Below are positions 12,044 through 23,030 of a stretch of DNA of 64,000 bases, piece by piece. The number at the start of each line of letters is the position of its first letter. Position 1 is the stretch's first letter. Made by a program: the position numbers and the translations under genes. The DNA comes from Halocafeteria seosinensis (Eukaryota > Sar > Bigyra > Bicosoecida), in the NCBI GenBank assembly GCA_001687465.1, contig LVLI01000251.1, forward strand, positions 1 to 64,000. The letters run 5' to 3'. Under the pieces are notes generated by a model. The model ran no database searches. It had not been told where the DNA came from and was given only the letters and a program-made list of their open reading frames with translations.

Positions 12044-14640
12044 GTCAGATTCGCCGCCCGCTGGTGATGGATGGCTTCCCCAGAATACAAACACACACAA
12101 CTAAATCTATACCCTACTATTCGATAGTCTCTTCAACAATCAATCCTGTCGGCAACCATCCACCCGTAGCGCTGCAGCTGACTTTCGTTAACGAGCGGAC
12201 CCCCACGTTTATTCAACACAGTTTCATTCTCCGGTGTTTGAGTGTCCAGTGCTGGCTCGAACCGGTAGGACGAGTGAACTGCAGCTGCTACCCACAACCA
12301 CCGCTAACAAAAAAACAAAAGTTTATAGAACTTTGCTCGGGGAGGAGATGCCAGAGAATTCGTAATTCTATGGTACTCCAGGGCCCCATGGAGTGGCCGG
12401 AGAACAACGGAGCTTCGGGCTCCGGACTTGGCTGGAAGGGAAAGAACGCTGAACAACAGTGTTGGTTCTCCACGTCACACTCGCCTATGCAGCAATAATG
12501 TATATATCGGCAACAAAGATTGTCGGAAGTGGTCTGGTAGTGTATGTATTATGGGGACAAACCTATTTGCGCGGCAAAAAATGTGTTCTTCCGCATCTTG
12601 AAGCACAGAACACCCCGCGGAAGCAGTTGTTAACAACACAGACAACGCCGTCCCTCACAACTTACTGTACTGCGTACGCATTCATTGACGGCGGCCACGG
12701 ATATGCCGTCTACAATTGTAGGTGCGCCTTTCCTATGCGGTATGTGTGCCGCCTCGAGTCAACCTTGACGAGTCAACGGGAGCCGTCGGAGGAACTCAAC
12801 TCCTACCTTGACTTCAAGTGTTTGCCGGAAGGGCCACCATATCATGCGGAAGCATACTAAGAACGTGTTGAAGATTAAGCCTCCCTGTTGGTATCAATCA
12901 GTTAAGATAGTGAAGTCAGGAGGACCCTTGCTTGGCATAACATGCTGGCTAACGGGGATTCATGCCCCATGCATGGTGCGTGCATGGGGATACTCAAGCA
13001 ATATCATCGGCAGGATGAACCGTTCGGAAGTCCTATCCAGCTGGGTGCACATGACGATCCATGGTTGTCAGTCTATGTCATGCTGAAAGACTACTGCACC
13101 TTGCAGATAATCAGTTCCAGCACAGAATTCAGAAACCCCGATACGTTGTACCATTGTGGTACGTCCCAGTAGACCGTCATTTCTCGCCATAAGAATGGTC
13201 TAAAAGCAGGGCAGATCAGTCACCGATGTACTTCCAAACCACATCGGACACTCCAGACTACTACCAGCCGAGAAACCCCAAACGCTTTTCTTTGGTATCT
13301 GCAGCTGTACAGTAATCCCGTCTAGCGATTGGAATCGATTCGTGCTGTCCAAAAGCGAGCAACATCAATGTACGATTGGCTACTCGAAGATCTTATTCCT
13401 GCTTCACAACCTGCGTCTAGAGGAATACGTTTTGTAGATCTACTTATGAAAAGAGGAAGCGAAAACAAGCATGAGTCGTCATCCAAACTCCGCTGAACTC
13501 ACTCATGTGTCGTCATCCAAACTCATCTATTCAAGTTCTCAATGAGCAAATGCTGTTAAACCGAGAACAACAAAATGCAATGAAAGGACTGAAATCGCTG
13601 TAGGATCTTGCATTTTATCTGCATGAAACATAGACGTTTTCCTCATGTACAGCAGCTAAGCTGTGAATACGCGTACAAACTCAAAGCACGGCATACCTGT
13701 CCTAAGAATGCCCATGTTGGCGTTACCTATGGCACCCATTACTCAATGTCGCTAGAGGATTTTCTATGCGTAGCGTAGCAGTATACCTGTTTGTATCGGC
13801 CCGTAGCGACCCAAGTGCGTTCGCTCCCCAAATTTCTTCGCGAAAGACGAAGCATTTCATGCACAGCATGGAACCGCATTTTGCATCCTCTAGTGAGCGC
13901 TCCACAGAGTGCACGAAATTTCGTGGGCAGGATATTAGCGTCAGCCTATGCGAAGGGCACTGAAATATATTCACGTCTTGCATTTTACTGGAAGAACCCA
14001 AGACAACTTGGAGCAGCAACGTCGAAGGCGTTTCCAGGATACAGTCCTTATTGCGCGACTATCCCTTCGAGATCGTAGTTCTGCTCAAATTCCGATCACA
14101 TCGCAGTGGAATCAGAGAGCTTGTTTAATGTGCAAGAATTCTTCAGCTCCTGAGCTCCAATAGCTCCTTGCTTCGTAGGTTGACGTCAAGCACACATGCG
14201 CTCCGTAGTACTCTTACTTCCCGTGGGTATGTTGCTCAACACATCCCTTTAGGCCTTTGGGGAAAATTTTTATAGGTCCGATTAATTTCTCTGGACAACC
14301 CCGGACGAATGTTACGGCATATCCCAATCGATGCGACGTTGACTCCGCCGCCCGAGGAAGTGTGATACCCCACGAACCTTGAACTTCTATGTTCGACGGT
14401 CATATGTCATATTAAGGAAAACGATTTGGAAGGGCAAAAGTGGTATTACAAAGATTTTGCAATTTTGTGTACGTTAGTGTATATTATAGTACTGCGCACA
14501 TGCGCCGACGGAACGACGGTCTCGATATTGACTCACACCCTGAAGCTGCAGTTTTTCACTGCCCTAACCGGAGATGACATTATGCTAGACTAGGAGATCA
14601 ACCCACTACAGCCCTTTGGCAGTGACTGTAGAATGATAAG
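12044..14640. other. Intergenic; possible decayed coding stretch at about 12925-13170
   Basis: No complete gene is recognised. One plus-strand frame around 12942-13172 reads with natural-looking composition (DEPFGSPIQLGAHDDPWLSV) but has a stop just upstream and no start or domain. It may be an exon or gene debris. The rest is overlapping frames. A repeated TCATCCAAACTC motif occurs at about 13477 and 13513. Confidence 0.3.
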
Positions 14641-14799
14641 TTTGACGAGGATAAATGACCTGGAACGGGAATCAACTCGCCTTTTCCATCCATCCAAACC
14701 AACCAGTGACGATGGAACCAGCGGACCGAAAAACCTGGAATCCATTGGTGGAATTCCAAACTCCACAGACATACAGGGTAGCTCTCAAACGTCTTCATG

Positions 14800-15240
14800 G
14801 TTTACGCGGACTAACCTGCATTTGGACTCCATGTCACAGACGGCAACGAGCAAGAAATATTTGGTCACCCCTTCCAGAGTTCATATGGATTCCTCTCCCC
14901 TAAAGCGGTAGAAGAGTTTGAAATAAGGCGCCGCCAAACAACCTGGCCGCTTTGCTCATTTCTAGGGTACACAGATGGGACTCACTCCGTGTAGCACAAC
15001 AATGAAGCAGCCAAGAAGCTCACCGTTTCTTCTCTGGCCAGACAACTCAATTCTCGTGCTCCAGTTATTTCTGATGCAAGTTTTGAGAAAACGAGTGCAT
15101 ACTTTGCAGAGCACCAAATTCTGTCGATTACTGTTTCGAAGTACCCACGCGCTTGCAACCTCGCGGAAAGGGACGGAGAAAGGCGGTTTCGTCCATCTCC
15201 AACTATCACATTATCTGTCGTCGAGTGTTAGACCCAAACC
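14800..15240 (+). pseudogene. Unrecognised decayed coding region
   Basis: One plus-strand frame lacking an ATG reads convincingly as protein. It includes TDGNEQEIFGHPFQSSYGFL and EEFEIRRRQTTW (about 14835-14950), an in-frame TAG near 14993, then NEAAKKLTVSSLARQLNSR and YFAEHQILSITVSKYPRAC (about 15003-15150), up to a TAG near 15232. A shifted frame then continues as DPNPAHAPSNSTTIMSS. Stop plus shift suggest a pseudogene, although an intron at TGTAG could remove the first stop. I do not recognise the family. Its position, in the gene-poor region with the C2H2 paralogues, fits gene or transposon debris. Confidence 0.35.
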
Positions 15241-16724
15241 CCGCACATGCTCCTTCCAATTCTACGACAATTATGTCGTCCCAAGTAGAGGCGCTAAAAT
15301 CCGGAACTGCTTGGTATCAAAGCAAGTGTACTTCCTTCTGCCTCTGGAGGATATACTAGTAAATGGAGGGATATGCTTGGCGGGTGGGTGACTATCTTGA
15401 TGTGTAAATTCTGTGATGACGATTGTTGGAAGCCCCTTAATGTGGTGAGAGAACAGAACAAGAGCCAGCCGCAAATCGATTGCTGCGAATCGAACAGGAC
15501 CGTGGTGAAGGATGTATTAGCCGGCTAAGGACAAGTCAGTGTGGAAGCTATGAATTGATCCTGGGTCTTGCAGCGCTGCGATGTCCAGAATTTGCACGAG
15601 ATGTTGGAATTGGTGGTCTGTTTCTGGCATCCATACATTTTTACTTGACTCGATAACCTACACCGTTAACACGGCAGGTATCCAGGCATTCAAACAGTGT
15701 GACTATGAACAGTTTCGCTCTCATGAGCTCTAGACAGGCCCCTGCCTAAGTATTGTGTTCCATTACGAAGCGGCATATCTTTTGGCATATAATCCCCGAG
15801 TCTTCCACGTCGTTGGGTTTGGTAGCGTCGTTTTCGTAACAATAAATAAGTGCTCGAACGGTATTCTTTGAAATCTCTGAAATTAACGGAGAAGGAGTTC
15901 TTGGTGTTTTTGGCGAGCTAGCAGTCTTGTTATGTGTCACGGTTTGACTGTTAGTGGGAGATGAAGAAGTACTAGCAGTCAATTCCTGATTATACGTTGG
16001 TCATTGACCACCCCTGAAGCAAACGTGTTAGCAATGTACCATATGGTACATTCCAAAGCATCTAATCTAGACTGAGCAAGCGGGCGGATGTCCCAGGGTC
16101 AAATTCAAAGCTCCTAAACCCTACAGTTCTAGCTGTAAGTGTGAACTGGGGTAGATGTGCATGTTATGCCCTGTATGCCTCAGCACTGCCAACGGATTGC
16201 CTACAGCAGACGGTCGTATCGACAACGAGCAATCTGCATCATTCGTGCGTACACGACACAGCGGTCTCACATGCAGTATTAATAACTAAATCAAATCAGT
16301 AATTACGTAGTTGGCGACTACACATTCAGGGTACATTTCCCTCGTCTTGGTGGAAGTGGAAGTCTGTGGTTTCCAACTTGCCCGCTCACTGTATCTGATC
16401 ATCCGCCTCCGTAGCCATGTCTAGCTCACACAAAGAATGGAATTACGCAAAGAATGAAATTGTCAAAATCCTTCTTTTTTTCCTCTTATATAACGCCATT
16501 CTTTTCTCTTGAGTCATATTGTGATCAAAGTTCCAGTACAGGGCAACCGTTTCCCTGTCGGCAGTCGGCGACGAGGGTAACGACAAACACAGTATTAGTA
16601 GCCTACTACTACCTTGGGTAGTATTGCTAGGGTTGTTTACAACTAAATCCCAGTGTTTTACCTGCACAATAGTCCTGGCAACATTGACGTCGGAGTAGTT
16701 GGTGTTTATTTTGTTACCGAGACT
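15241..16724. other. Intergenic, no supported gene
   Basis: Apart from short frames without ATG starts (for example a Ser/Thr/Pro-rich minus frame at 15746-15982) I see nothing conserved. It precedes the second C2H2 paralogue. Confidence 0.4.
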
Positions 16725-17512
16725 ATGGCCGAACTTTTATTGTCGGACNGGGTAGTTGGATCTTCTACCAACAAGCCGTTTGCCTGTAGTACTGCCAAAG
16801 GAAACCCTTTGCAAGCGTCCATGTGGACTTTACAATGCCCGATTTCCAATGGAATCCAACAACAGATCCCCATGAGTGGAATTCTAAGTCGAGACAACGC
16901 TACGAAGGGAGAATTTAGACTGGCACACACGGCGGCAATCGGAGAAACCAACCCTGGTACAGAGACGCAAGTCCCCCGGAGTAATGCAGCACGAAGCTCT
17001 CATAAATTTAATGAAACGCGACAGTACATTTATGCGTCACCTTATCCTGGAGCTAGTTCCCGTATCGTGCTTAAAAGCAGCTGTCGATCTCGATCCGACC
17101 AACAGCTGGAACCTGGGGTGGAGCCGAAACGTATGCGGCAAGAGCACCCTACAGCAAACGACACTACAAAAAGGTACGCTAATTGTATATATTGCTATCA
17201 GAATACATTAGTATGGAAGTGTATTTGTGGGGCTGCAGAAAAATTGATGCGGAACTGCCCTATGAATGCAAGCTTTGTCGCCGGGGTTATGGGACTCTCT
17301 CTGCCTTAAGCATGCATCTGCGCACAAAACACGAACTCCTTATTAGAGTCATGTTAGGACTTAAAGACTCAGATAAAATAGTGTCTGCTCACGGCAGATC
17401 TGTAGGAGGGTTTATCAACGGCGAATACAAACCCAGCTATTGGGTTCCGGTGTGCACTCTGCAGGAAGCTTTAGAGTTAATGAAGAGGCCAAATGCGCGA
17501 GAGTTTTACTAG
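16725..17512 (+). CDS. One-finger C2H2 protein, paralogue 2
   Basis: Exons 16725-17173 and 17239-17512, separated by a 65-nt phase-2 intron at the same place as in the paralogues. Exon 1 starts MAELLLSD (one N at 16749 leaves a residue unknown) and contains SGILSRDNATKGEF and YIYASPYPGASS, the family's N-terminal motifs. Exon 2 carries AELPYECKLCRRGYGTLSAL, a C-x2-C-x12-H-x4-H finger, then MLGLKDSDK, HGRSVGGFINGEYKPSY and VCTLQEALELMKRP before the stop. It is the least damaged of the three copies. No partner genes lie adjacent, and the copies occur on both strands within about 11 kb, which suggests dispersal rather than an operon-like cluster. Function unknown; nucleic-acid binding is inferred from the finger. 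Confidence 0.68.
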
Positions 17513-19743
17513 TGCCGTGACGACGTCGTACTAGCACAATCTCCGTATGCAGCATCCATGACAGAGTTGCACTGGTGCTCAACTGTTCGCCAGTATTATT
17601 CACCGGAACTGATTGACAGTTCGAGCTTTGATAGCTTCAGAACCAGCTGATGTAGATATCTTTGGCATCACAACATGAAAAGTTCACCTAGAACAGAGGG
17701 TACGGTACTCAGAGAGTTCTGGTATTCCGCCTCGGCGACAGCAGCTGTTTGTTTTACTGCCAGTTCCTGGCCTGAATCCTTCAAGAGTTACTGAACTGTG
17801 TCAAGCAGCTTACAAAGTGTCCCACCAGAGCATCAAAAAGAAAGAAGCGTATCCTGCTGAGCAGTGATTTGACACTTTGAAATCAGGAATATCGGATAAG
17901 TTTCAAAAATCTCTTTGTTCAACACTTCAACCATAGCGGTGGAAAAAGATTCGGCGTAGCATAGCAGAGGTTTTGCTTTCAAATCAGTCGGCGTTCTCAA
18001 AGCTTTACTTCAGATCAGTTTTGCAGGTCTCTTTGCTCAAAATTTTCAACCCTAGTGGCGGAAGGAGATCCAACTTGTATTTAGCCATGATTTTGCTTTC
18101 CAACCACTCTGCCTTCTCTAGTATTGTGATTGGAAATTACCGCTGTGAGGAGCACGCCATCCAAGATACCTTTCAGGCATTTTTTTATCAGAACTCTGTT
18201 TGCATGTGCTCTGACGCACGACGACCATTTTGCTGTGCCTAAAGCCAGTTTCAGTATCTTTGAGGCATCGGAATACGTAGTAGGTAGAGAGGTCAGGGGA
18301 CTCCAATGGTCACTGAAACATCCCTCCACGTGTACAGAGCTACTTCCTACTTCACTTGTCCGTTAGTCCTCATAATTCAGTTGATTAACACTGACCTAGT
18401 GAGGGATAAGAATATAGCATTATGGGTAATTCTGCGGTACAAGGTAATACAGCAGGTATCGATGTTGTTCCGTACCGTTGGAAAGGATCTGCAAAAAGAC
18501 AGAAACGAAATAGAATTTGTGCGAGCCTNTTGACGCCGACATCGAGAATACCAAGGGATTTTCTACTCTGTCACTTACTGGGCAAATTTACTCAAGAGGC
18601 CCTAGCGGTGGGCGAGCGATGTTTTTCAACAAATCCAGTGGGGACTTCGGCTGACTCTCCAGAAGCTGCAAATATTCCTCTCGTTAGTATCGTAGCAATA
18701 CCTGCTGCACTGATCCGTGGATGGTTCTTTGCATTATAGGCAAAAGACAGCACCAACCAGGATTCCAGCCGCAGCAGCCCCGATGTACTCAGACGCCTGC
18801 GCCTGTCGGTCTGCCGCGTGAATTTCCCTCATTTATCCAAGCCGACCAATTATTGGTTGGTCTTCTCCCCTAATTGTTGGCAATTCGCTGCGGCCTCTCT
18901 CATATGGCAGTCTCTGCATTTCTTCCGTACTGCGTATGGGCTCCATCCACTCGCGAAGTCAAACCAGTGGGATATTCTCTTTCGCTATGTTGTATGGCGG
19001 CATCACGGTATCTGCCTTGAATTCCTCGCCCAATCAATTACATATGCATGTAGGAAGTGTGATTCCTTCCACATAAAACAAACAATAGCAAAGCAGGAGG
19101 AGGGGTGGTAGATGATGGTACGGCGTCTTCGCTCGTTCGGCCGTACTCAAGCGTACAAGTACAGTACACCCCACCTACCCACCCGACATGGAAATTCCCA
19201 ATTATACCAGCACTACTTGTAAAGGAGAGGATTCCGACTTTCCTTCGTATTTGGACTCATTTGAGTCAATGTCAAGTGGTGATCGGCTGACGAAAAAAAC
19301 CGACTTCGGACTTCCCCTTTAAAGGGGGCATCATTTTTCGCATTTGGGTGGGGGTTGTAAACGCCAGGCCAATGATATCGAATAGTACAGGTGGGGTTTT
19401 GGGGTACCTGAACATCCGTTGTGGATGCGTCTCAGATTCGTGGAGAGGAGGCCATTGGCTCCGGACCCACTTCCATCGGATGCCAAGAGAACGTCCATCG
19501 ATCGAGATTCCATGTTCTGGCCGCTGATCGAGAAGGCTCACATATGTACAAGTTGAGAACTATTCCGAGGGATCGATCCAGAGGGTCATGGTACTGGAGG
19601 TGACGGAATAGAGGAACATGGAACTCCCGGCTTGGGCTTCATATCATACAGGTACTGTTGATTTTTTTTTTTTTACTTTTTAACTGGAGCAAGACTCTGC
19701 AAGAGAAGAGACTGTACTTCTCATCAAACGGGAAAGCCCCTAT
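17513..19743. other. Intergenic, no supported gene
   Basis: Short frames on both strands, none with a domain or paralogue. A single N sits at 18529. A sub-repeat is visible: GTTTTGCTTTCAAATCAGTCGG.. near 17970 resembles ATGATTTTGCTTTCCAACCACTC near 18088, both within AT-rich sequence. The left edge of the segmental duplication begins at about 19744. Confidence 0.4.
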
Positions 19744-20694
19744 CGGGTCGGGTGCAAGTGTTAGGAATGCGAAGTTCGTTAGGGGAACTGTAAGATCACC
19801 CTTGCACCCAAGAAGTGCACTGGCTGACTGGATGAGGACCCGCTCAAAATTTCAGAGCTACCGACGGTCAAGTAAGACTCACCGGAGAATTTTGATTGTT
19901 TCCAAGAAAATTACAGTAAGTGCTCTATCTGTTTGGTCCGCTGAGGGGAAGCAGTTATTCGTGATTTCTTGAATTTCTGAATTCAGCAGGCTAGCCGAAA
20001 CGAGGCTGAGATTTTCGCGACATGTACGTGTAGCAAACGGCAAAAAGAGCGGCTGTGCTTGCAGGCAGTCATACAATTTTGTATTGCTTCCCATGTTGAA
20101 ACAATACTGTCGAAACAATACCTGAAAGTCGTCAAGTCAACAACTGCTGATGGACAGGGCTAAACGAACACTGCAGATCACTCTAGTATCGACCGAACAT
20201 ATTCAGAAACGATTCACACACATACATCGATTACAACCGTCGATGCGAAAAAAAGAAAAGAAAGAAAAAAAGAAAAAAAAGAGTGCTGATGAAGTCTGAT
20301 CAATTCTTCAAAGTCTTACTGCTGAAGGAAAGGATGATGACACTCAAGCTCCCAGAAGCGTATGGCAGGTATGACCACACTATGTGGATCGTGCACAAAC
20401 TGGAAGCAGCAATATATATTCCAAATTAATCAGTCATTTATTTCAGCGGAACGATGCTACGTAATCGGGTAATTCCAGAGACAGACAGAGTTCAACCATT
20501 GTGGCCGGCGTTGTCACTGCAAGGGCATATTATGGATGGAGAAGACGGCTAAACTAAGCGAAATGGGACCACCTTTCTGCTCGTCTACAGAAGTAACTAT
20601 GAGAATTGATGTAGTTCATTATTTCAGAGAAATTGCCGCGGATACTAGATACAATTGTCTCCTACCTGTACAGTGGGACGTACGGATATCAACC
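19744..20694 (+). repeat. Segmental duplication block A, copy 1
   Basis: Sequence from about 19744 (AGGAATGCGAAGTTCGTTAG, CAAGAAGTGCACTG) to about 20694 recurs in direct orientation at 32033-32949 with scattered substitutions and small indels, e.g. a short deletion near 20320 relative to copy 2. No gene is recognised in the block. Confidence 0.88.
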
Positions 20695-23030
20695 GACGGG
20701 CCAAGGGAACACTTGTAGCACGCACACACACATAATTTTAGTGAAAAATAAGTGAAGCGACTCAATTGGTTTGAGCAGTTCTGTGGGCTAAAGCAGACGT
20801 GCATGCCCGCTCCGCATAGTGTCGTCATTGCACCGACACAACGTACTCCGTGTAACCAACTCCCCGGCGGGTGGGCTATCTGTCACATATGTGTGTGTGC
20901 CGGGTAACCTGCTGGGACGCATGCTGAGACATGTTCAAACCCGATCCATGGCAATTATCCCGCCATCGCTAGCATTACCGCGAACGGTATGTATGTACCC
21001 CTCGGTGGATCCAAAGTGTCGAGTAGAAATCGTGCGCTGTTGGTCATTTGATGTTCAAACTTGGGTGGCCCCGTACCCTAGGTCCCGATCAACACCTCAA
21101 TAGGTTTACCGCTGGGGTTCCAACTCATGGGTCCTGAGCAATCCCCTGAAACAACCAATCCGCTGTCAGCGTCAGTCATACACAATGGGAGCAAGCATGC
21201 TATGGCACTATTGCTCCAATGAGTTTTTAGCCACTACACACTGTACTACTCTATTTGCCAACTCCATTTTTTGCTTTTGTTTTTCTAATTGCAATTGCAA
21301 CCCTTCAATTTTCCAACAGATTTCGTGCGCAGTCGAATTCATTCAATTGTCATCGCATGCATCTGCACCTGAAATGCGTTGCGTTGTTGCAGTACTGTTC
21401 ATAACTTGTCTTGTTTTCCCTCAATACTCCCATCAACCCCAGTTTCCATTGCCTGTGATCGAAGGGCTTCATCTAGCGAGCAGACAGGGATGAGGTAGCT
21501 ATCCTTGTGTATGTCGTTGATGAATCCGGCAACTGATCTTCCGTGGTGTGACGACACTTGCTGGGTATCTTTGAGCCCCATCATCCGTCGAACGATTCTT
21601 TCATGTTTTAGTCGTAGATGCATACTTACTGCCGATAAAGTACCATACCCTTTTTTGCACATGGGGCAGCTGTATGGACGTTCAATATCCTTGTTGGTAG
21701 ATCTGCAAGAGTTATCAAAAAAACACCCAGTCAGTACAAGACCCCATGGAAAACTACATCAATTAGACATACGCGAGTCCACGCCTCGATATCTCGCGTT
21801 TATATATACTTGTAGTAGTTCGCTGGGAATTATTTTTCGGTCGTTCCACATAAGAAGCACCTTCACCCATACTCTGGGGCTCCGCGAAACGACGAACTTC
21901 TGCAGTTTGAACACCAGCACTGGCACTTGACGACCACGTTCTGTTCTGCGTTTTCTCATTCTTTTTCTGTGCTTTCTTGGATGCAGATGGTCCGCTATAC
22001 GGTTTGGCATACATGCTAGTCGAGATTCTTTGACTCTGTTTAGTCTGCTGGCCACGTCGTGCAGATACACCTCGGAGGCAAAATTTCCCCTTGGTGGTTT
22101 CACTCAGGATTCCCGTCGGTTTTCCCCCTGTCTCCTCAGGATCCGAGTGCTGCAATGCTAGCACAGACACTTCACGAATTCCCTGCAGCTTTGTATGCAT
22201 GAGTCGTCTTTGGAGAAATGCTTCCGGGGAAGAAGCACTGCTCTTCCGATTCCACCCGGTGCGTTCTGCCGCCGGTACATGGATCCCAGTGGGCTGTCGA
22301 TCCACAGGACGACGATGCAGTTTGAAGTTTTCATTCATTGTACTAGGCGGTAGTAGTCGTAGCAGCTTAGAAAAACAAAGGTGCAAACAAATCTACTACC
22401 CTAATACCTTCTATAATCGTGTGTTGACGTCGCGCTAACGGCAGTGCACAAACGCGGTTCAGCGGATCCAACAAACAACAACTGCCGTGGTGGTGGTTGA
22501 AGAACCCACGCTCTTAAGAAACCATTCCCACCATGCGTGTACATGGAACTGTAGTGGTGAAAGAAAATAAATTAATAAAACACTTCTGTTGAAAATGTAT
22601 TTGGAGGCGAGAGTGTTTTAACAGTGACTGTTACCTTTCTCGCTAGTCACAGTAGGACCTTCCAAGTCAAGCACAGAGGTTGTACAGTACCGGTATCTCC
22701 GGTGTACAACTGCAGTACTGAGTACTTGTAGAATGCAGAGAGGAATCTATTACCAGTGTATTTTTGCGAGTTTATCCGTTTATGGATCGTACACTAAGTC
22801 TACTACTTCCCGTTGTGTGTATTAGTATTGCTCCTGCCAGCAGACGTGTAGGCTGGTTTACACACATACATGTACACGAATCTGACGGTCTCTCAGACGA
22901 CGTGCCACCGTGAATAATACCCAAGTAGAAGTACTCCCCAGGTTTATCCTGAAAGAAGTTCTTGATATCAATGCTGGTGTGCATTGCACACTGCAAGTTT
23001 TAATTCTTCTCGGTAGCTAAAGGACCTAAT
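20695..23030. other. Segment present only in duplication copy 1, carrying C2H2 paralogue 3
   Basis: In copy 2 blocks A and B abut directly at about 32950. In copy 1 they are separated by this 2.3-kb segment. The junctions share GGGACGTA at the left end, AGGACCTA at the right end and GGGACCTA in the unfilled copy. That fits either insertion into copy 1 with a target-site duplication or microhomology-mediated deletion from copy 2. Apart from the C2H2 gene, no transposase or terminal repeats were recognised. Confidence 0.6.
21399..22338 (-). CDS. One-finger C2H2 protein, paralogue 3
   Basis: Exons 22338-21773 and 21702-21399, with a 70-nt phase-2 intron (GTATGT...TTGCAG) at the family position. 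Exon 1 begins MNENFKLHRRPVD and includes TGILSETTKGKF and SMYAKPYSGPSASKK, matching motifs in paralogues 1 and 2. Exon 2 reads STNKDIERPYSCPMCKKGYG with one C-x2-C-x12-H-x4-H finger ending HLRLKH, then HHGRSVAGFIND and PVCSLDEALRSQ. The gene sits inside the 2.3-kb segment that is absent from the second duplication copy, so it was gained or lost with that segment. Function unknown; the finger implies nucleic-acid or protein binding. Confidence 0.66.

Noticed and set aside
14590-14911. Overlapping 60-92-residue frames on both strands
   Set aside because: Several frames are open at once with no conserved motif; only the third plus frame downstream looks protein-like.
15746-15982. Ser/Thr/Pro-rich minus-strand frame as a gene
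   Set aside because: Its only apparent start is TTG, it has no paralogue or domain, and it lies in gene-poor sequence.
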